Below, one piece after another: positions 1 through 8,484 of a stretch of DNA of 64,000 nt. Every line of letters begins with the position of its first letter. Within the stretch, counting starts at the first letter, position 1. A model generated the notes under the pieces. It was not told the DNA's origin, searched no databases, and saw only the letters and a list, made by a program, of their open reading frames with translations. This DNA is from Clostridium sp. (lineage in GTDB: Bacteria; Bacillota; Clostridia; Lachnospirales; Lachnospiraceae). The stretch spans positions 44,118 through 108,117 of the forward strand of contig JAMPFF010000005.1 in NCBI GenBank assembly GCA_023664605.1, given 5' to 3'. Position numbers and translations under genes: made by a program.

Positions 1-618
1 CTCATCCGCAATATTTAAAATGCGCTCCTGATGGGAAATAATGACAATGGAACCGTCACGATTTTTTTTCTGCATTCTTTCAAAGACCTGTATCAAATTC
101 TGGAAGCTCCATAAATCGATTCCCGCCTCCGGTTCATCAAAGACGGACACTTTGCTGCCTCTCGCCAAAACCGTGGCAATCTCAATCCGTTTCAGTTCCC
201 CGCCCGAAAGACTCGCGTTCACTTCCCGCCTGATATAATCTCTGGCACAGAGCCCGACCTGCGAAAGATACTCGCAGGCATCCGCCACGGAAAGCTGTTT
301 GCCGGACGCGATACGAAGCAAATCCAATACTTCCAGCCCTTTAAAACGCACCGGCTGTTGAAACGCAAAGCTGATGCCCAGGTTAGCGCGCTCCGTAATG
401 CTTTTATCCGTAATATCATCACCGTCTAAATAGATGCGTCCGGACGTCGGTTTCTTGATTCCCGCAATCAGCTTGGCCAGCGTGGATTTCCCGCTGCCGT
501 TCGGTCCCGTAATGACTACAAATTTATTTTCCTGTATCGTCAGGCTGATATCCCGCACGATTTCTTTCTGTGTTTCCTCCTCCGAGACTTCAAAGGAGAT
601 GTTTTTTAATTCCAGCAT
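1..618 (-). CDS. sufC: SufC-like Fe-S assembly ABC ATPase (C-terminus beyond window)
   Basis: ATPase that energises the SufB-type scaffold in iron-sulfur cluster assembly, acting in the cytosol. Only the first 206 codons are present because the gene runs off the left edge. Visible in order are the Walker A motif GPNGSGKST (residues 38-46), a Q-loop (SFAFQQP), the signature LSGGELKR (about 137), Walker B VFDEPEAGID (about 159-168) and the H-loop ISHQ (His about 196). The reading DEPEAGID and the short soluble layout are typical of SufC rather than of transporter ATPases. The start follows GGAGGATTATC. A SufB-like partner would be expected downstream, outside the window. The main alternative is another SufC-like soluble ABC ATPase. 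Confidence 0.8.
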   Translation of the reverse strand, partial: MLELKNISFEVSEEETQKEIVRDISLTIQENKFVVITGPNGSGKSTLAKLIAGIKKPTSGRIYLDGDDITDKSITERANLGISFAFQQPVRFKGLEVLDLLRIASGKQLSVADACEYLSQVGLCARDYIRREVNASLSGGELKRIEIATVLARGSKVSVFDEPEAGIDLWSFQNLIQVFERMQKKNRDGSIVIISHQERILNIADE

Positions 619-760
619 GATAATCCTCCGTCACCGCCCAGCCCGCGGGCTGGACATCTTTCTTTCCTATTGTATTATATCTCTTGACAGGCAATTATGT
701 AAATATTTAAAATAAGATATGCTCTTAAATCCACAGTCCATAGAAAGATAGGGTATTTTT

Positions 761-1270
761 ATGAACATACGGCGGCTGTCTAAAACATATCAGGTGACAA
801 GGTTACATGAGCGCCATGTGCATTCCGTACTTGCGCTTTGTCAAAAAAATCCGCAATATTATAAATACTGTCCGCCCGCGGTCAGTATAGAAAGCCTTCT
901 CACCGATATGTCGGCGCTGCCGCCCTCTAAAACGGCAAATGATAAGTATTATCTGGGTTTTTGGCAGGGAGAAAAACTCATTGCGGTTATGGATTTGATT
1001 TTAGCATATCCAAATAAGGAAACGGCATGGATTGGCTTTTTTATGATGGAGTCCGATATGCAGGGCTGGGGAATCGGTTCCGGCATCATTGAAGATGTCT
1101 GCCGCTATCTGTCAAAGAAGTTCTCTTATATCGAACTCGGTTATGTGAAAGGCAATCTGCAGAGCGAGCATTTCTGGCTGAAAAATAAATTCGTTCCCAC
1201 AGGCGTTATCACGCAGACAAACGATTATGAAATTGTGGTAATGCAGCGGAAACTGGCGGGAATGGTATGA
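761..1270 (+). CDS. GNAT family N-acetyltransferase
   Basis: Probable acetyl-CoA-dependent N-acetyltransferase of 169 residues, substrate unknown. The acetyl-CoA pyrophosphate loop is visible as MQGWGIGSGI in the middle of the protein, preceded by the beta strand WIGFFMM. The later segment LGYVKGNLQSEHFWLKNKF matches the usual GNAT motif B region (residue pair with Asn, then a bulge-forming FW). It stands alone on the plus strand and its 3' end overlaps the end of the convergent gene at 1225-1890 by 46 bp. No membrane segment or signal peptide is present. Acetylation of a small molecule is more likely than of a ribosomal protein, but this is inference. Confidence 0.8.
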   Translation: MNIRRLSKTYQVTRLHERHVHSVLALCQKNPQYYKYCPPAVSIESLLTDMSALPPSKTANDKYYLGFWQGEKLIAVMDLILAYPNKETAWIGFFMMESDMQGWGIGSGIIEDVCRYLSKKFSYIELGYVKGNLQSEHFWLKNKFVPTGVITQTNDYEIVVMQRKLAGMV

Positions 1271-1890
1271 GGTGCAGTGGTGAGAGACGGGCTTATGATA
1301 TGCCCAATGATATTTTGGTATTTATGTAGAATTTTTTTATCACCTATTATTATTTCATCAAAAAACTCTGTTCCGGATTTTTTTCTTAATACCAGTTCCA
1401 CCATTTTGGGATTTTTTAGCGCATTTCCTTTTATTAACGACTTGGGTCTTGCTTTTTTTGATACAAAAAATCCTAATGTACAACTTCCGTTTGCTGCTGC
1501 AAAAGAACAAAACACTTTATTCTTTTGGAAATTTTCTTCCGCCAGCAATTCTATCTCAAAAAGTTTCATCATATCCGGCAAAACTTTGATTTTCCGACGC
1601 ACAGTACCTTTTACGGATTTCTCATCCTGCTCTTTTTTCACAAAATCAAAATCTTTTTCCGTTAAAGTTCCCTGATAGCATTTATCAAAAAATGTTTGTG
1701 GATTTATGTACGAATGTACTCCGGTCAAATGTTGGAAATTGTCTTTTTTCGCATTTACTATATAATATTTATTATATTCAAATGCCTCCGAATAAATTAA
1801 ATACTCATAATCCAAGTATACTTCCTTATACCGCTTCGCTGCCTGTATGATTTCCAGACAAACACGCTTCTTAAAATTTTGTTCTGTCAT
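1225..1890 (-). CDS. PBECR4-domain-like protein (RelE/barnase-like fold), function unknown
   Basis: A 221-residue protein whose middle resembles the PBECR4 group (phage-barnase-EndoU-colicin-RelE-like nuclease domains): FQHLTGVHSYINPQTFF, then a CYQG...LTEKDFDF block, then a Lys-rich strand and the segment KVLPDMMKLFEIELLAEENF. The family name is from memory of this motif order, not from a search. Such domains usually sit at the end of phage or ICE polyproteins, whereas here the domain is a stand-alone gene with no antitoxin-like neighbour. The last roughly 20 residues overlap the convergent acetyltransferase gene. AT content is higher than in the neighbouring pur genes, which may reflect transfer. 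Confidence 0.5.
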   Translation of the reverse strand: MTEQNFKKRVCLEIIQAAKRYKEVYLDYEYLIYSEAFEYNKYYIVNAKKDNFQHLTGVHSYINPQTFFDKCYQGTLTEKDFDFVKKEQDEKSVKGTVRRKIKVLPDMMKLFEIELLAEENFQKNKVFCSFAAANGSCTLGFFVSKKARPKSLIKGNALKNPKMVELVLRKKSGTEFFDEIIIGDKKILHKYQNIIGHIISPSLTTAPHTIPASFRCITTIS

Positions 1891-1910
1891 TCGTTCCTTT
1901 CTTTATCAAA

Positions 1911-1936
1911 AAAAGGATGACCGCAGTCATCCTTTT
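1911..1936 (-). terminator. Intrinsic terminator downstream of purA
   Basis: Perfect 11-bp stem (1911-1921 with 1926-1936, AAAAGGATGAC) and a 4-nt loop. On the minus strand the stem is followed by a run of seven T residues. It lies between purA and the start of the PBECR4-like gene and should end the purine transcript after the two tandem hairpins at 1961-2026. Confidence 0.8.
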
Positions 1937-1960
1937 CTGATTTTTAGCAGTTTACTCTGT

Positions 1961-2026
1961 AATGGGAATAGGTTTTAGGTCTCTATCCCGACCAATGGAA
2001 ACGGGTTTTCAGTCTCCGTTCCGACC
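1961..2026 (-). repeat. Tandem pair of 33-nt hairpin units with compensatory stem changes
   Basis: Two abutting units, 1961-1993 and 1994-2026, are 25/33 identical. Each folds into a 7-bp stem with the same single bulged A on the plus strand (GGGAATAG with CTATCCC; GGAAACGG with CCGTTCC). All six stem differences are three compensatory base-pair exchanges, while the loop (GTTTT..GTCT on plus) and the flanking AATGG and CCGACC are mostly conserved. It lies in the 3' untranslated region of purA, upstream of the terminator. No family name is known to me. Confidence 0.7.
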
Positions 2027-2114
2027 TTATTATCTACTTTTCTGATTCCAATATACATTATTATATAGCGAAAGTCAATGTTTTTTGAAAACTTTTTTAA
2101 ACTTTCTACCGAAT

Positions 2115-3407
2115 TTATTTCGCCAGCGGACTCTTGCGGTAAATAATATCGTCGCGCCCCGGGCCGTTGGAAACCATCGTAATCGGATAGCCAATCTGCT
2201 GTTCGATAAATTCCACATAAGCGCGGCAGTTTTCCGGTAATTCCTCATAGTTTTTGATACCGCGAATCTCACATTTCCATCCCGGCATTTTCTTTAAGAC
2301 AGGTTTTGCCTTTTCTAACTTCGCCGTCACCGGAAAATCGGTTGTCACCTCACCGTCTATTTCATAGCCGACGCAGACCGGAATTTCATCCAGATAACCC
2401 AGCACATCCAGCACGGTAAACGCTACGTCCGTTGCGCCCTGTAAGCGGCATCCGTATTTGGAGGCAACGCAGTCGAACCAGCCCATACGGCGCGGACGTC
2501 CCGTGGTTGCGCCAAACTCGCCGCCGTCACCGCCGCGGCGTCTCAATTCGTCGGCTTCGTCTCCGAAAATCTCAGAAACAAAGGCTCCCGCTCCTACCGC
2601 GGAGGAATATGCCTTGCATACCGTCACAATCTGCTTGATTTCATAGGGCGGAATGCCTGCGCCGATTGCGCCATAAGCCGCTAACGTGGAGGAGGACGTT
2701 ACCATCGGATAAATTCCGTGGTCGGGGTCTTTCAATGTGCCAAGCTGTCCCTCTAACAAAATCGTCTTACCGTCTTTTAACGCCTGATGCAGATACGCCG
2801 AAACATCGCATACATAAGGCGCAATCATTTCTTTATACTGCTGCAGAGTCTTTAAAAGCTCTGCGGGTACAATCAACGGTTTATGGTATAAATGCTCCAA
2901 TAATACGTTCTTTGTCTCGCAGATTCTTTCGACTTTCTCTTTTAACAATTCCTCGTCAAAAAGTTCACTGACCTGGAATCCTATCTTTGCATATTTATCT
3001 GAATAGAACGGTGCGATGCCCGACTTGGTAGAGCCGAAAGATTTGCCACCGAGCCGCTCCTCTTCATACTGGTCGAACAGAATATGATAAGGCATCACAA
3101 TCTGACATCTGTCCGATACCAAAATCTTTGGCATTGGAACATTTCTATCCGTAATGGATTTAATCTCCTCAAATAAAATCGGAATATTTAGCGCAACACC
3201 GTTACCGATAACGCTTGTCGTATGGTCATAAAATACGCCTGACGGCAATGTATGAAGCGCAAATTTTCCGTAATTATTTACGATTGTATGTCCGGCGTTG
3301 GCTCCTCCCTGAAAACGAATGACAATATCAGCCTCTTTTGCCATCATATCCGTAATCTTGCCTTTGCCCTCATCGCCCCAATTAGCGCCTACGATTGCTT
3401 TTACCAT
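2115..3407 (-). CDS. purA: Adenylosuccinate synthetase
   Basis: Catalyses GTP-dependent condensation of IMP and aspartate to adenylosuccinate, the first committed step to AMP. At 430 residues it has full family length. The N-terminal P-loop variant NWGDEGKGK is at residues 9-17 with the catalytic Asp, followed by GGANAGHT with the catalytic His near 41. Later come the GQLGTLKDPDHGIYPMVTSS block and TTGRPRRMGWFD near residue 305. It is the most distal gene of the purine cluster but has its own promoter (3489-3517) and a leader hairpin (3444-3468). PurB, which uses the product, is encoded 1.2 kb upstream. Confidence 0.97.
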   Translation of the reverse strand: MVKAIVGANWGDEGKGKITDMMAKEADIVIRFQGGANAGHTIVNNYGKFALHTLPSGVFYDHTTSVIGNGVALNIPILFEEIKSITDRNVPMPKILVSDRCQIVMPYHILFDQYEEERLGGKSFGSTKSGIAPFYSDKYAKIGFQVSELFDEELLKEKVERICETKNVLLEHLYHKPLIVPAELLKTLQQYKEMIAPYVCDVSAYLHQALKDGKTILLEGQLGTLKDPDHGIYPMVTSSSTLAAYGAIGAGIPPYEIKQIVTVCKAYSSAVGAGAFVSEIFGDEADELRRRGGDGGEFGATTGRPRRMGWFDCVASKYGCRLQGATDVAFTVLDVLGYLDEIPVCVGYEIDGEVTTDFPVTAKLEKAKPVLKKMPGWKCEIRGIKNYEELPENCRAYVEFIEQQIGYPITMVSNGPGRDDIIYRKSPLAK

Positions 3408-3443
3408 AATTTTCCCTCCACACTTTTATTTTTTCCACAGTAA

Positions 3444-3468
3444 AAGCAGGTCTGTAAAAAACCTGCTT
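3444..3468 (-). promoter_or_regulatory. Leader hairpin in the purA 5' untranslated region
   Basis: An 8-bp perfect stem (AAGCAGGT with ACCTGCTT) around a 9-nt loop lies between the purA promoter and its start codon. On the minus strand the stem is followed by TTTACTG, too weak a T-tract for a convincing terminator. It could be a leaky attenuator or an mRNA-stabilising hairpin, or the end of the upstream gene's transcript. Confidence 0.4.
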
Positions 3469-3488
3469 CTGCCGTTTCTTACTTTATG

Positions 3489-3517
3489 ATTATAAAACAT
3501 TTTTTATCATAAGTAAA
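3489..3517 (-). promoter_or_regulatory. Predicted sigma-A promoter of purA
   Basis: On the minus strand there is TTTACT (3512-3517), a 17-nt spacer and a perfect TATAAT (3489-3494), about 80 bp upstream of the purA ATG. The surrounding 100 bp is very AT-rich. Confidence 0.6.
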
Positions 3518-3580
3518 ATCAATATTTATTATATGTTATATAATTATAAGTTATGATACATCTCTTATTTCTAATTCTTC

Positions 3581-4516
3581 CTAAATACTAAAATCAAACT
3601 TTTCGCCATATTCCGGCTTCTTTTCTGATTTCACGGCATCCCATTCTACCGATGCTATTTTTTCCATTAATTCTTCCATGCTGTCCGCCTGTACACTGGT
3701 GCGCTTGGTATCTTTACTGTTTTTGGCGTAACTGAGCATTTCTTTCTTAGTCTCTTTTTCCTGTTCCTTTCTATCGGCACGTTTTTCCTCTCTGGATTTT
3801 TCTAAACGCTCCCGTTGATTTGCGCTCGATTTTTCCAGTTCCGCAAAGAAACTTGTTGTACCGTCTTCATGAAATACCATGCCTATCTTAGTGATTTCGG
3901 AGTTTCCTTGTCCAAAGCCGAATTTCTGATTGATTTTCTCAGACATTTTTACGGCATGTTCCATAGATTGTAATTTTTCTTTTGCATATTCCCCATCTTC
4001 CGCCATACGTTCCAGTTCTTCATTGGAAAAAACAACGGAAAATTCTTTTGTGCCGCTTTTTACTAAAGTTTTCAAATCATCCGTACTGTTTCCGACGAAA
4101 AAATCGTATTTTCCATACTGTTTCCTCAAGTTTTTCAAAAAGTCCTGCGCCTTTGAGGAAAGTTTCGACTCATTGGCTTTGGATATTTCACTTGTACTGT
4201 TAGCAGATTCGTTCTTTACTCCTTTTTTAACACTATCCATCCAACGGGAAAGGAATGCCAGCCCGCTCTGGGTTCTTGCCCCATTCGCCCCTGTAGCAAT
4301 TTTAGAATACTGTGCATAAGCTTCCGGGTCATATTTCTCCATAAGTTTCTCTAAATCTGCGGTTCTGAAAGACTTACCGGTCGTATCGCCTTTGATATCG
4401 TCCAGCGTTTCCGCCTTAGAAACAGCTCTGTCCTCAATTCTTTTTAACTCGTCTTTTGCTTTCTTAGTGATGTTTTGATAATCTGCTGCAATGTTCATAT
4501 CCATGTTTACACTCAT
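3581..4516 (-). CDS. Conserved Lachnospiraceae-type hypothetical protein (possibly DUF6033-like)
   Basis: 311 residues, function unknown. The chosen start (MSVNMDMN) follows an AGGAGGA ribosome site; an upstream in-frame ATG at 4564 lacks one. The protein is hydrophilic and rich in Lys and Glu, with no signal peptide or membrane segment. The central part reads LSSKAQDFLKNLRKQYGKYDFFVGN, split here by a conserved-looking FFVGNSTDD turn, followed by EFSVVFSNEELERMA and a long charged coiled-coil-like region (ANQRERLEKSREEKRADRK). I recall similar clostridial proteins under the label DUF6033 but cannot verify it. It sits between purB and purA in the same orientation, with no evident link to purine synthesis. 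Confidence 0.6.
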   Translation of the reverse strand: MSVNMDMNIAADYQNITKKAKDELKRIEDRAVSKAETLDDIKGDTTGKSFRTADLEKLMEKYDPEAYAQYSKIATGANGARTQSGLAFLSRWMDSVKKGVKNESANSTSEISKANESKLSSKAQDFLKNLRKQYGKYDFFVGNSTDDLKTLVKSGTKEFSVVFSNEELERMAEDGEYAKEKLQSMEHAVKMSEKINQKFGFGQGNSEITKIGMVFHEDGTTSFFAELEKSSANQRERLEKSREEKRADRKEQEKETKKEMLSYAKNSKDTKRTSVQADSMEELMEKIASVEWDAVKSEKKPEYGEKFDFSI

Positions 4517-4655
4517 ATTTTTTCCTCCTGAAATTTGTATTTGAAATCCGTTTCTGCCTAACATGGTCTTATATAATATATCGGCTGCCTCTTATAATAA
4601 TTTTAGACCTGTAATGTCATACCATAATGAGCGTATTTGGATTATTTCAAAACCT

Positions 4656-6107
4656 CTACACACTTATCTCCGCTTTCATCCCAAGCAGTTCCTTATTCTC
4701 CTCCAAAATCGGGTTGACAATTTCTTCTATGAATTTCTCCACTTGCAGCGGCGCGCGTCCGACATATTTGGACGGTTCCATTGTCTCTTGCAGTTCTTCA
4801 AGATTCATCGGGAAAGCGTCATCTTTTGCAATCAGCTCTAACAGGTTATTGTCTTTGCCCTCTTTCTTGACATTGGCGCCCGCCTCCATGGAAAGTTCGC
4901 GGATTTTCTCATGAAGTTCCTGACGGTTGCCACCCATCTTCACGGCGTCCATCATAATATTTTCCGTCGCCATAAACGGCAGTTCGCTCATCAGGCGTTT
5001 GGTAATGACTTTATCATAAACCACAAGACCATCCACCACGTTAAGGCATAAATCCAGAATACCGTCAACGGCAAGAAATGCCTCCGGAATGGAAAGTCTC
5101 TTATTGGCGGAATCGTCGAGCGTTCTTTCAAACCACTGTGTCGCGGATGTAATCGCGGGATTTAACGCGTCCACCATCACGAAACGGGAAAGCGATGCGA
5201 TTCTTTCGCTTCTCATCGGATTGCGTTTATATGCCATCGCGGAGGAACCAATCTGTCCTTTTTCAAACGGCTCCTCGATTTCTTTCAAGTGCTGCAAAAG
5301 CCGGATATCGTTTGACATCTTATGCGCAGACGCCGCGATGCCCGCCAGCACGTTGCAGACTCTTGTATCAACTTTTCGGGAGTAGGTCTGTCCCGAAACC
5401 GGGTAGCATTTTTCAAAGCCCATCTTCTTTGCTATCATCGGGTCGATTTTATCAATCGTTTCCTGGTCGCCGTCAAATAATTCCAGAAAAGACGCCTGCG
5501 TACCGGTTGTTCCTTTGGAACCGAGCAGTTTCATGGTAGAAAGCACATAGTCCAAATCCTCTAAATCCAGGCAAAATTCCTGCGCCCAAAGCGTCGCCCT
5601 TTTGCCCACGGTCGTCGGCTGCGCCGGCTGGAAATGAGTAAATGCAAGCGTCGGGAGCGATTTATATTCTTTTGCAAACTCCGCCAGCTCCGCAATGACG
5701 TTTACCAGTTTCTTTTTCACAAGCTTCAGCGCCTGCGTCATTACAATAATGTCCGTATTGTCGCCGACGTAGCAGGACGTCGCGCCTAAGTGGATGATAC
5801 CCGCCGCTTTCGGGCATTGCTGCCCATATGCATATACATGGCTCATAACGTCGTGGCGCACTTCCTTTTCCCTTGCTTTCGCCACATCATAATTAATATC
5901 GTCCGCATGGCTTTTCAATTCGTCAATCTGTTCTTTTGTAATAACGGGCTTTCCGTCCTGGCTTAAACCTAACTCCATCTCCGTCTCCGCAAGGGCAATC
6001 CAGAGCTTACGCCATGTCCTGAATTTCATATCCGGTGAAAAAATATACTGCATTTCCTTACTTGCATACCGTTCCGACAACGGGCTTACATATCTGTCTG
6101 TACTCAT
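4656..6107 (-). CDS. purB: Adenylosuccinate lyase
   Basis: Cleaves fumarate from SAICAR and from adenylosuccinate, serving both the IMP and AMP branches. The start MSTDRYVSPLSERY gives 483 residues, near the family length; a longer frame begins upstream at 6191 but overlaps the end of purF and lacks family similarity. The fumarase/lyase signature is GSSAMAYKRNP (about 287-297), containing the catalytic flexible loop serines. The conserved FTHFQPAQPTT with the catalytic His is at 156-166. It lies 73 bp downstream of purF on the same strand and is probably co-transcribed with it. Confidence 0.96.
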   Translation of the reverse strand: MSTDRYVSPLSERYASKEMQYIFSPDMKFRTWRKLWIALAETEMELGLSQDGKPVITKEQIDELKSHADDINYDVAKAREKEVRHDVMSHVYAYGQQCPKAAGIIHLGATSCYVGDNTDIIVMTQALKLVKKKLVNVIAELAEFAKEYKSLPTLAFTHFQPAQPTTVGKRATLWAQEFCLDLEDLDYVLSTMKLLGSKGTTGTQASFLELFDGDQETIDKIDPMIAKKMGFEKCYPVSGQTYSRKVDTRVCNVLAGIAASAHKMSNDIRLLQHLKEIEEPFEKGQIGSSAMAYKRNPMRSERIASLSRFVMVDALNPAITSATQWFERTLDDSANKRLSIPEAFLAVDGILDLCLNVVDGLVVYDKVITKRLMSELPFMATENIMMDAVKMGGNRQELHEKIRELSMEAGANVKKEGKDNNLLELIAKDDAFPMNLEELQETMEPSKYVGRAPLQVEKFIEEIVNPILEENKELLGMKAEISV

Positions 6108-6180
6108 AGTATCAAATATCTCCCTCTCTTCATGATAATCCCCATTTTTACTCAACCTGCAGGTTTTGGCAGCGCAAAAT

Positions 6181-7617
6181 TTATTCTTCAAACTCTCCCC
6201 TTATGTCATCCTTTGGGGGTTCCATAGGGTAGCTGCCTGTAAAGCATCCTCTGCATATGCCAAGATGCCCTGCAATTTCATCCAGCCGCTCCATCCGCAG
6301 ATAAGCCAGCGTATCCGCCCCGATAATACTGCGGATATCCTCTACGGAACGTTCATAAGCGATAAGCTGCTCCCTTGCCGGTACATCCGTTCCGAAATAG
6401 CATGGATATAAAAACGGCGGCGAACTGACCCGCATATGTACTTCGGCTGCCCCCGCCTCGCGTAACATCCTGACTATCCTGTCGGAAGTCGTACCGCGTA
6501 CAATGGAATCATCTATCATGATAATCCGCTTTCCTTTGACTGCCTCCCTGATAGGATTCAGTTTTACCTGTACGCTGCTTTCGCGGTTTTTCTGTTTCGG
6601 TTTGATAAAAGTGCGCCCTACATAAGTATTCTTCACAAACGCCTGTCCGTAGGGGATACCGGACTGCATAGAATAACCAAGTGCCGCACAGTTGCCTGAT
6701 TCCGGAACGCCCACAACCAAGTCTGCCTCTATGGGAGAGTCTATCGCAAGATACTTTCCCGCCAGAATGCGGGAATCATAAACGCTGACGCCGTCAATAT
6801 GGCTGTCCGGTCTTGCAAAGTAGATATACTCAAAGACGCATCTTGCCTGTTTTTCTTTCGCGATGCAGTGTCTTTTATCCGACTCGATTCCTTTATCGGG
6901 GGAAATGGTTACAATTTCTCCCGGTTCCACATCCCTGACAAATTCGGCTCCTATCGTATCGAGCGCACAAGTCTCGGAGGCAAGAATATAGGCGTTCTCC
7001 CTTTTCCCGATACAAAGCGGTCTGAATCCGTACGGGTCTCTTGCTCCGATAAGTTTTCTGGGCGACATGATTATCAGAGAATACGCTCCTTTTATTTTTA
7101 ACATCGCCCGTCCTACGGCCTCTTCCACAGTACCGCAGTTTAGACGCTGCCTTGCGACATGATAGGCGATTACTTCGGAATCAATCGTTGTCTGAAAAAT
7201 GGCTCCCGAATATTCCAATTCATGCCGCAGCGTCGGCGCGTTTATTAAATTACCGTTATGCGCCAGCGCCAACGTGCCTTTTACATAATTTAAAACAAGC
7301 GGCTGCGCGTTTTCCCTTGTGCTGCTGCCGGCTGTCGAATATCTGACATGCCCCACGCCGATATCACCCTTTAATTTCTCCAGCGTATCGGGCGTAAAAT
7401 TTTCATGTAAAAGCCCCATTTCTTTTGCACTTAAGACTTTACCTTTCGGACCGTTCGTATCGCTGACCGCGATGCCGCAGCTTTCCTGTCCTCTGTGCTG
7501 CAATGCGAACAATCCGTAATAAATCGTGGAGGCTACGTCGTTTCCATCAAAATCATAGATACCAAAAACACCACACTCTTCCCTTAGTTTGCCTGTTTTC
7601 TCTATCTGATTTTTCAT
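6181..7617 (-). CDS. purF: Amidophosphoribosyltransferase
   Basis: Makes 5-phosphoribosylamine from PRPP and glutamine, the first step of de novo purine synthesis. The N-terminal nucleophile domain begins at Cys15 (ECGVFGIYD), so a 14-residue propeptide must be removed, as in the Bacillus-type enzyme. The PRPP-binding loop IIMIDDSIVRGTTS is at 365-378. The Cys residues in the C-terminal half (such as FLYPCYFGTD and GICRGCF) fit the 4Fe-4S cluster of this oxygen-sensitive class. 478 residues is full length. Two hairpins separate it from purC, so its expression may be partly uncoupled from that gene. Confidence 0.97.
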   Translation of the reverse strand: MKNQIEKTGKLREECGVFGIYDFDGNDVASTIYYGLFALQHRGQESCGIAVSDTNGPKGKVLSAKEMGLLHENFTPDTLEKLKGDIGVGHVRYSTAGSSTRENAQPLVLNYVKGTLALAHNGNLINAPTLRHELEYSGAIFQTTIDSEVIAYHVARQRLNCGTVEEAVGRAMLKIKGAYSLIIMSPRKLIGARDPYGFRPLCIGKRENAYILASETCALDTIGAEFVRDVEPGEIVTISPDKGIESDKRHCIAKEKQARCVFEYIYFARPDSHIDGVSVYDSRILAGKYLAIDSPIEADLVVGVPESGNCAALGYSMQSGIPYGQAFVKNTYVGRTFIKPKQKNRESSVQVKLNPIREAVKGKRIIMIDDSIVRGTTSDRIVRMLREAGAAEVHMRVSSPPFLYPCYFGTDVPAREQLIAYERSVEDIRSIIGADTLAYLRMERLDEIAGHLGICRGCFTGSYPMEPPKDDIRGEFEE

Positions 7618-7637
7618 GTTAATCTCCTATCAATGTG

Positions 7638-7680
7638 AAAAATGCCATGTGACGCTTAGTCACATTTATATGGCATTTTT
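7638..7680 (-). terminator. Strong hairpin upstream of purF (terminator/attenuator)
   Basis: A 10-bp outer stem (AAAAATGCCA with TGGCATTTTT) encloses a second 7-bp stem (ATGTGAC with GTCACAT). The minus-strand arm ends in TTTTT. It is symmetrical enough to act on either strand. It lies 20 bp before the purF start and so could stop most transcripts leaving purC. Confidence 0.65.
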
Positions 7681-7682
7681 CT

Positions 7683-7747
7683 GGGTGAAATTTAGATGTT
7701 CTTGGCGAAACAGCCTCTGCTGTGAGCTTTAGAACATCTTTTCACCC
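7683..7747 (-). promoter_or_regulatory. Long interrupted hairpin overlapping the purC stop codon
   Basis: Outer arms GGGTGAAA (7683-7690) and TTTCACCC (7740-7747), inner arms AGATGTTCT (7694-7702) and AGAACATCT (7731-7739). The purC TGA stop (7742-7744) lies inside one arm. A 28-nt apical loop remains. No T-tract follows it directly, so it looks like a processing or stability structure placed before the terminator at 7638-7680. Confidence 0.55.
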
Positions 7748-8449
7748 TAGTCCAAGCCTCTTAAATACCTCGTTATACGCCTCTTCCACGTTCCCTAAAT
7801 CCCTGCGGAAACGGTCCTTATCCAGTTTTTCATTCGTGTGGACATCCCACAATCTGCAGGTATCGGGGCTTGTTTCGTCCGCAAGGATAATCTGTCCGTG
7901 ATAACGTCCGAATTCTATCTTAAAGTCAATCAGCTTGATATCCGCCTGCAAAAAGTATTTTTTCAATACTTCATTGACTTTAAAAGCGTATTTTTTAATG
8001 GTCTCGATTTCCTCCCACGTCGCAAGCTTCATCGCTACCGCGAAATAGCTGTTGATAAGCGGGTCGCCAAGTTCATCATTTTTATAGCTGAATTCAATGG
8101 TCGGCTCCTCAAACGGCGTACCCTCCGGCACGCCCAGTCTCTTGGAAAAACTTCCTGCCGCCACGTTACGGATAATGACTTCAAGCGGTACAATCTCCAC
8201 TTTTTTTACTGCGGTTTCCCTGTCGCTTAATTCTTCTATGAAATGTGTCGGAACGCCCTCTTTTTCCAAAAGCTGGAATACACGGTTCGTCATTTTGTTA
8301 TTGATGACGCCTTTTCCAACAATCGTGCCTTTTTTCTCGCCGTTAAACGCCGTTGCGTCATCCTTATAATCCACGATTAAAATATCCGGGTCATCCGTCT
8401 TAAAAACTTTCTTTGCCTTTCCCTCATAAAGCTGGTCTAATTTCTGCAT
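7742..8449 (-). CDS. purC: SAICAR synthetase
   Basis: Phosphoribosylaminoimidazole-succinocarboxamide synthase, joining aspartate to CAIR with ATP. 235 residues, the usual bacterial length. It shows the N-terminal [10 protein letters not shown] block, the first family signature around [15 protein letters not shown] and the second around [10 protein letters not shown]. The start follows AGGAGGAAAAGC. It is first in the pur cluster and only 35 bp downstream of the unrelated coiled-coil gene at 8485-9672, so transcription may read in from the 8.5-15.5 kb operon. Confidence 0.97.
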   Translation of the reverse strand: MQKLDQLYEGKAKKVFKTDDPDILIVDYKDDATAFNGEKKGTIVGKGVINNKMTNRVFQLLEKEGVPTHFIEELSDRETAVKKVEIVPLEVIIRNVAAGSFSKRLGVPEGTPFEEPTIEFSYKNDELGDPLINSYFAVAMKLATWEEIETIKKYAFKVNEVLKKYFLQADIKLIDFKIEFGRYHGQIILADETSPDTCRLWDVHTNEKLDKDRFRRDLGNVEEAYNEVFKRLGLG

Positions 8450-8484
8450 AATGCTTTTCCTCCTTTGGTTTCACAGTTTCTATT

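Noticed and set aside
1961-2026. CRISPR-like array
   Set aside because: Only two 33-nt units, with no spacers between them and stem covariation; no cas genes nearby.
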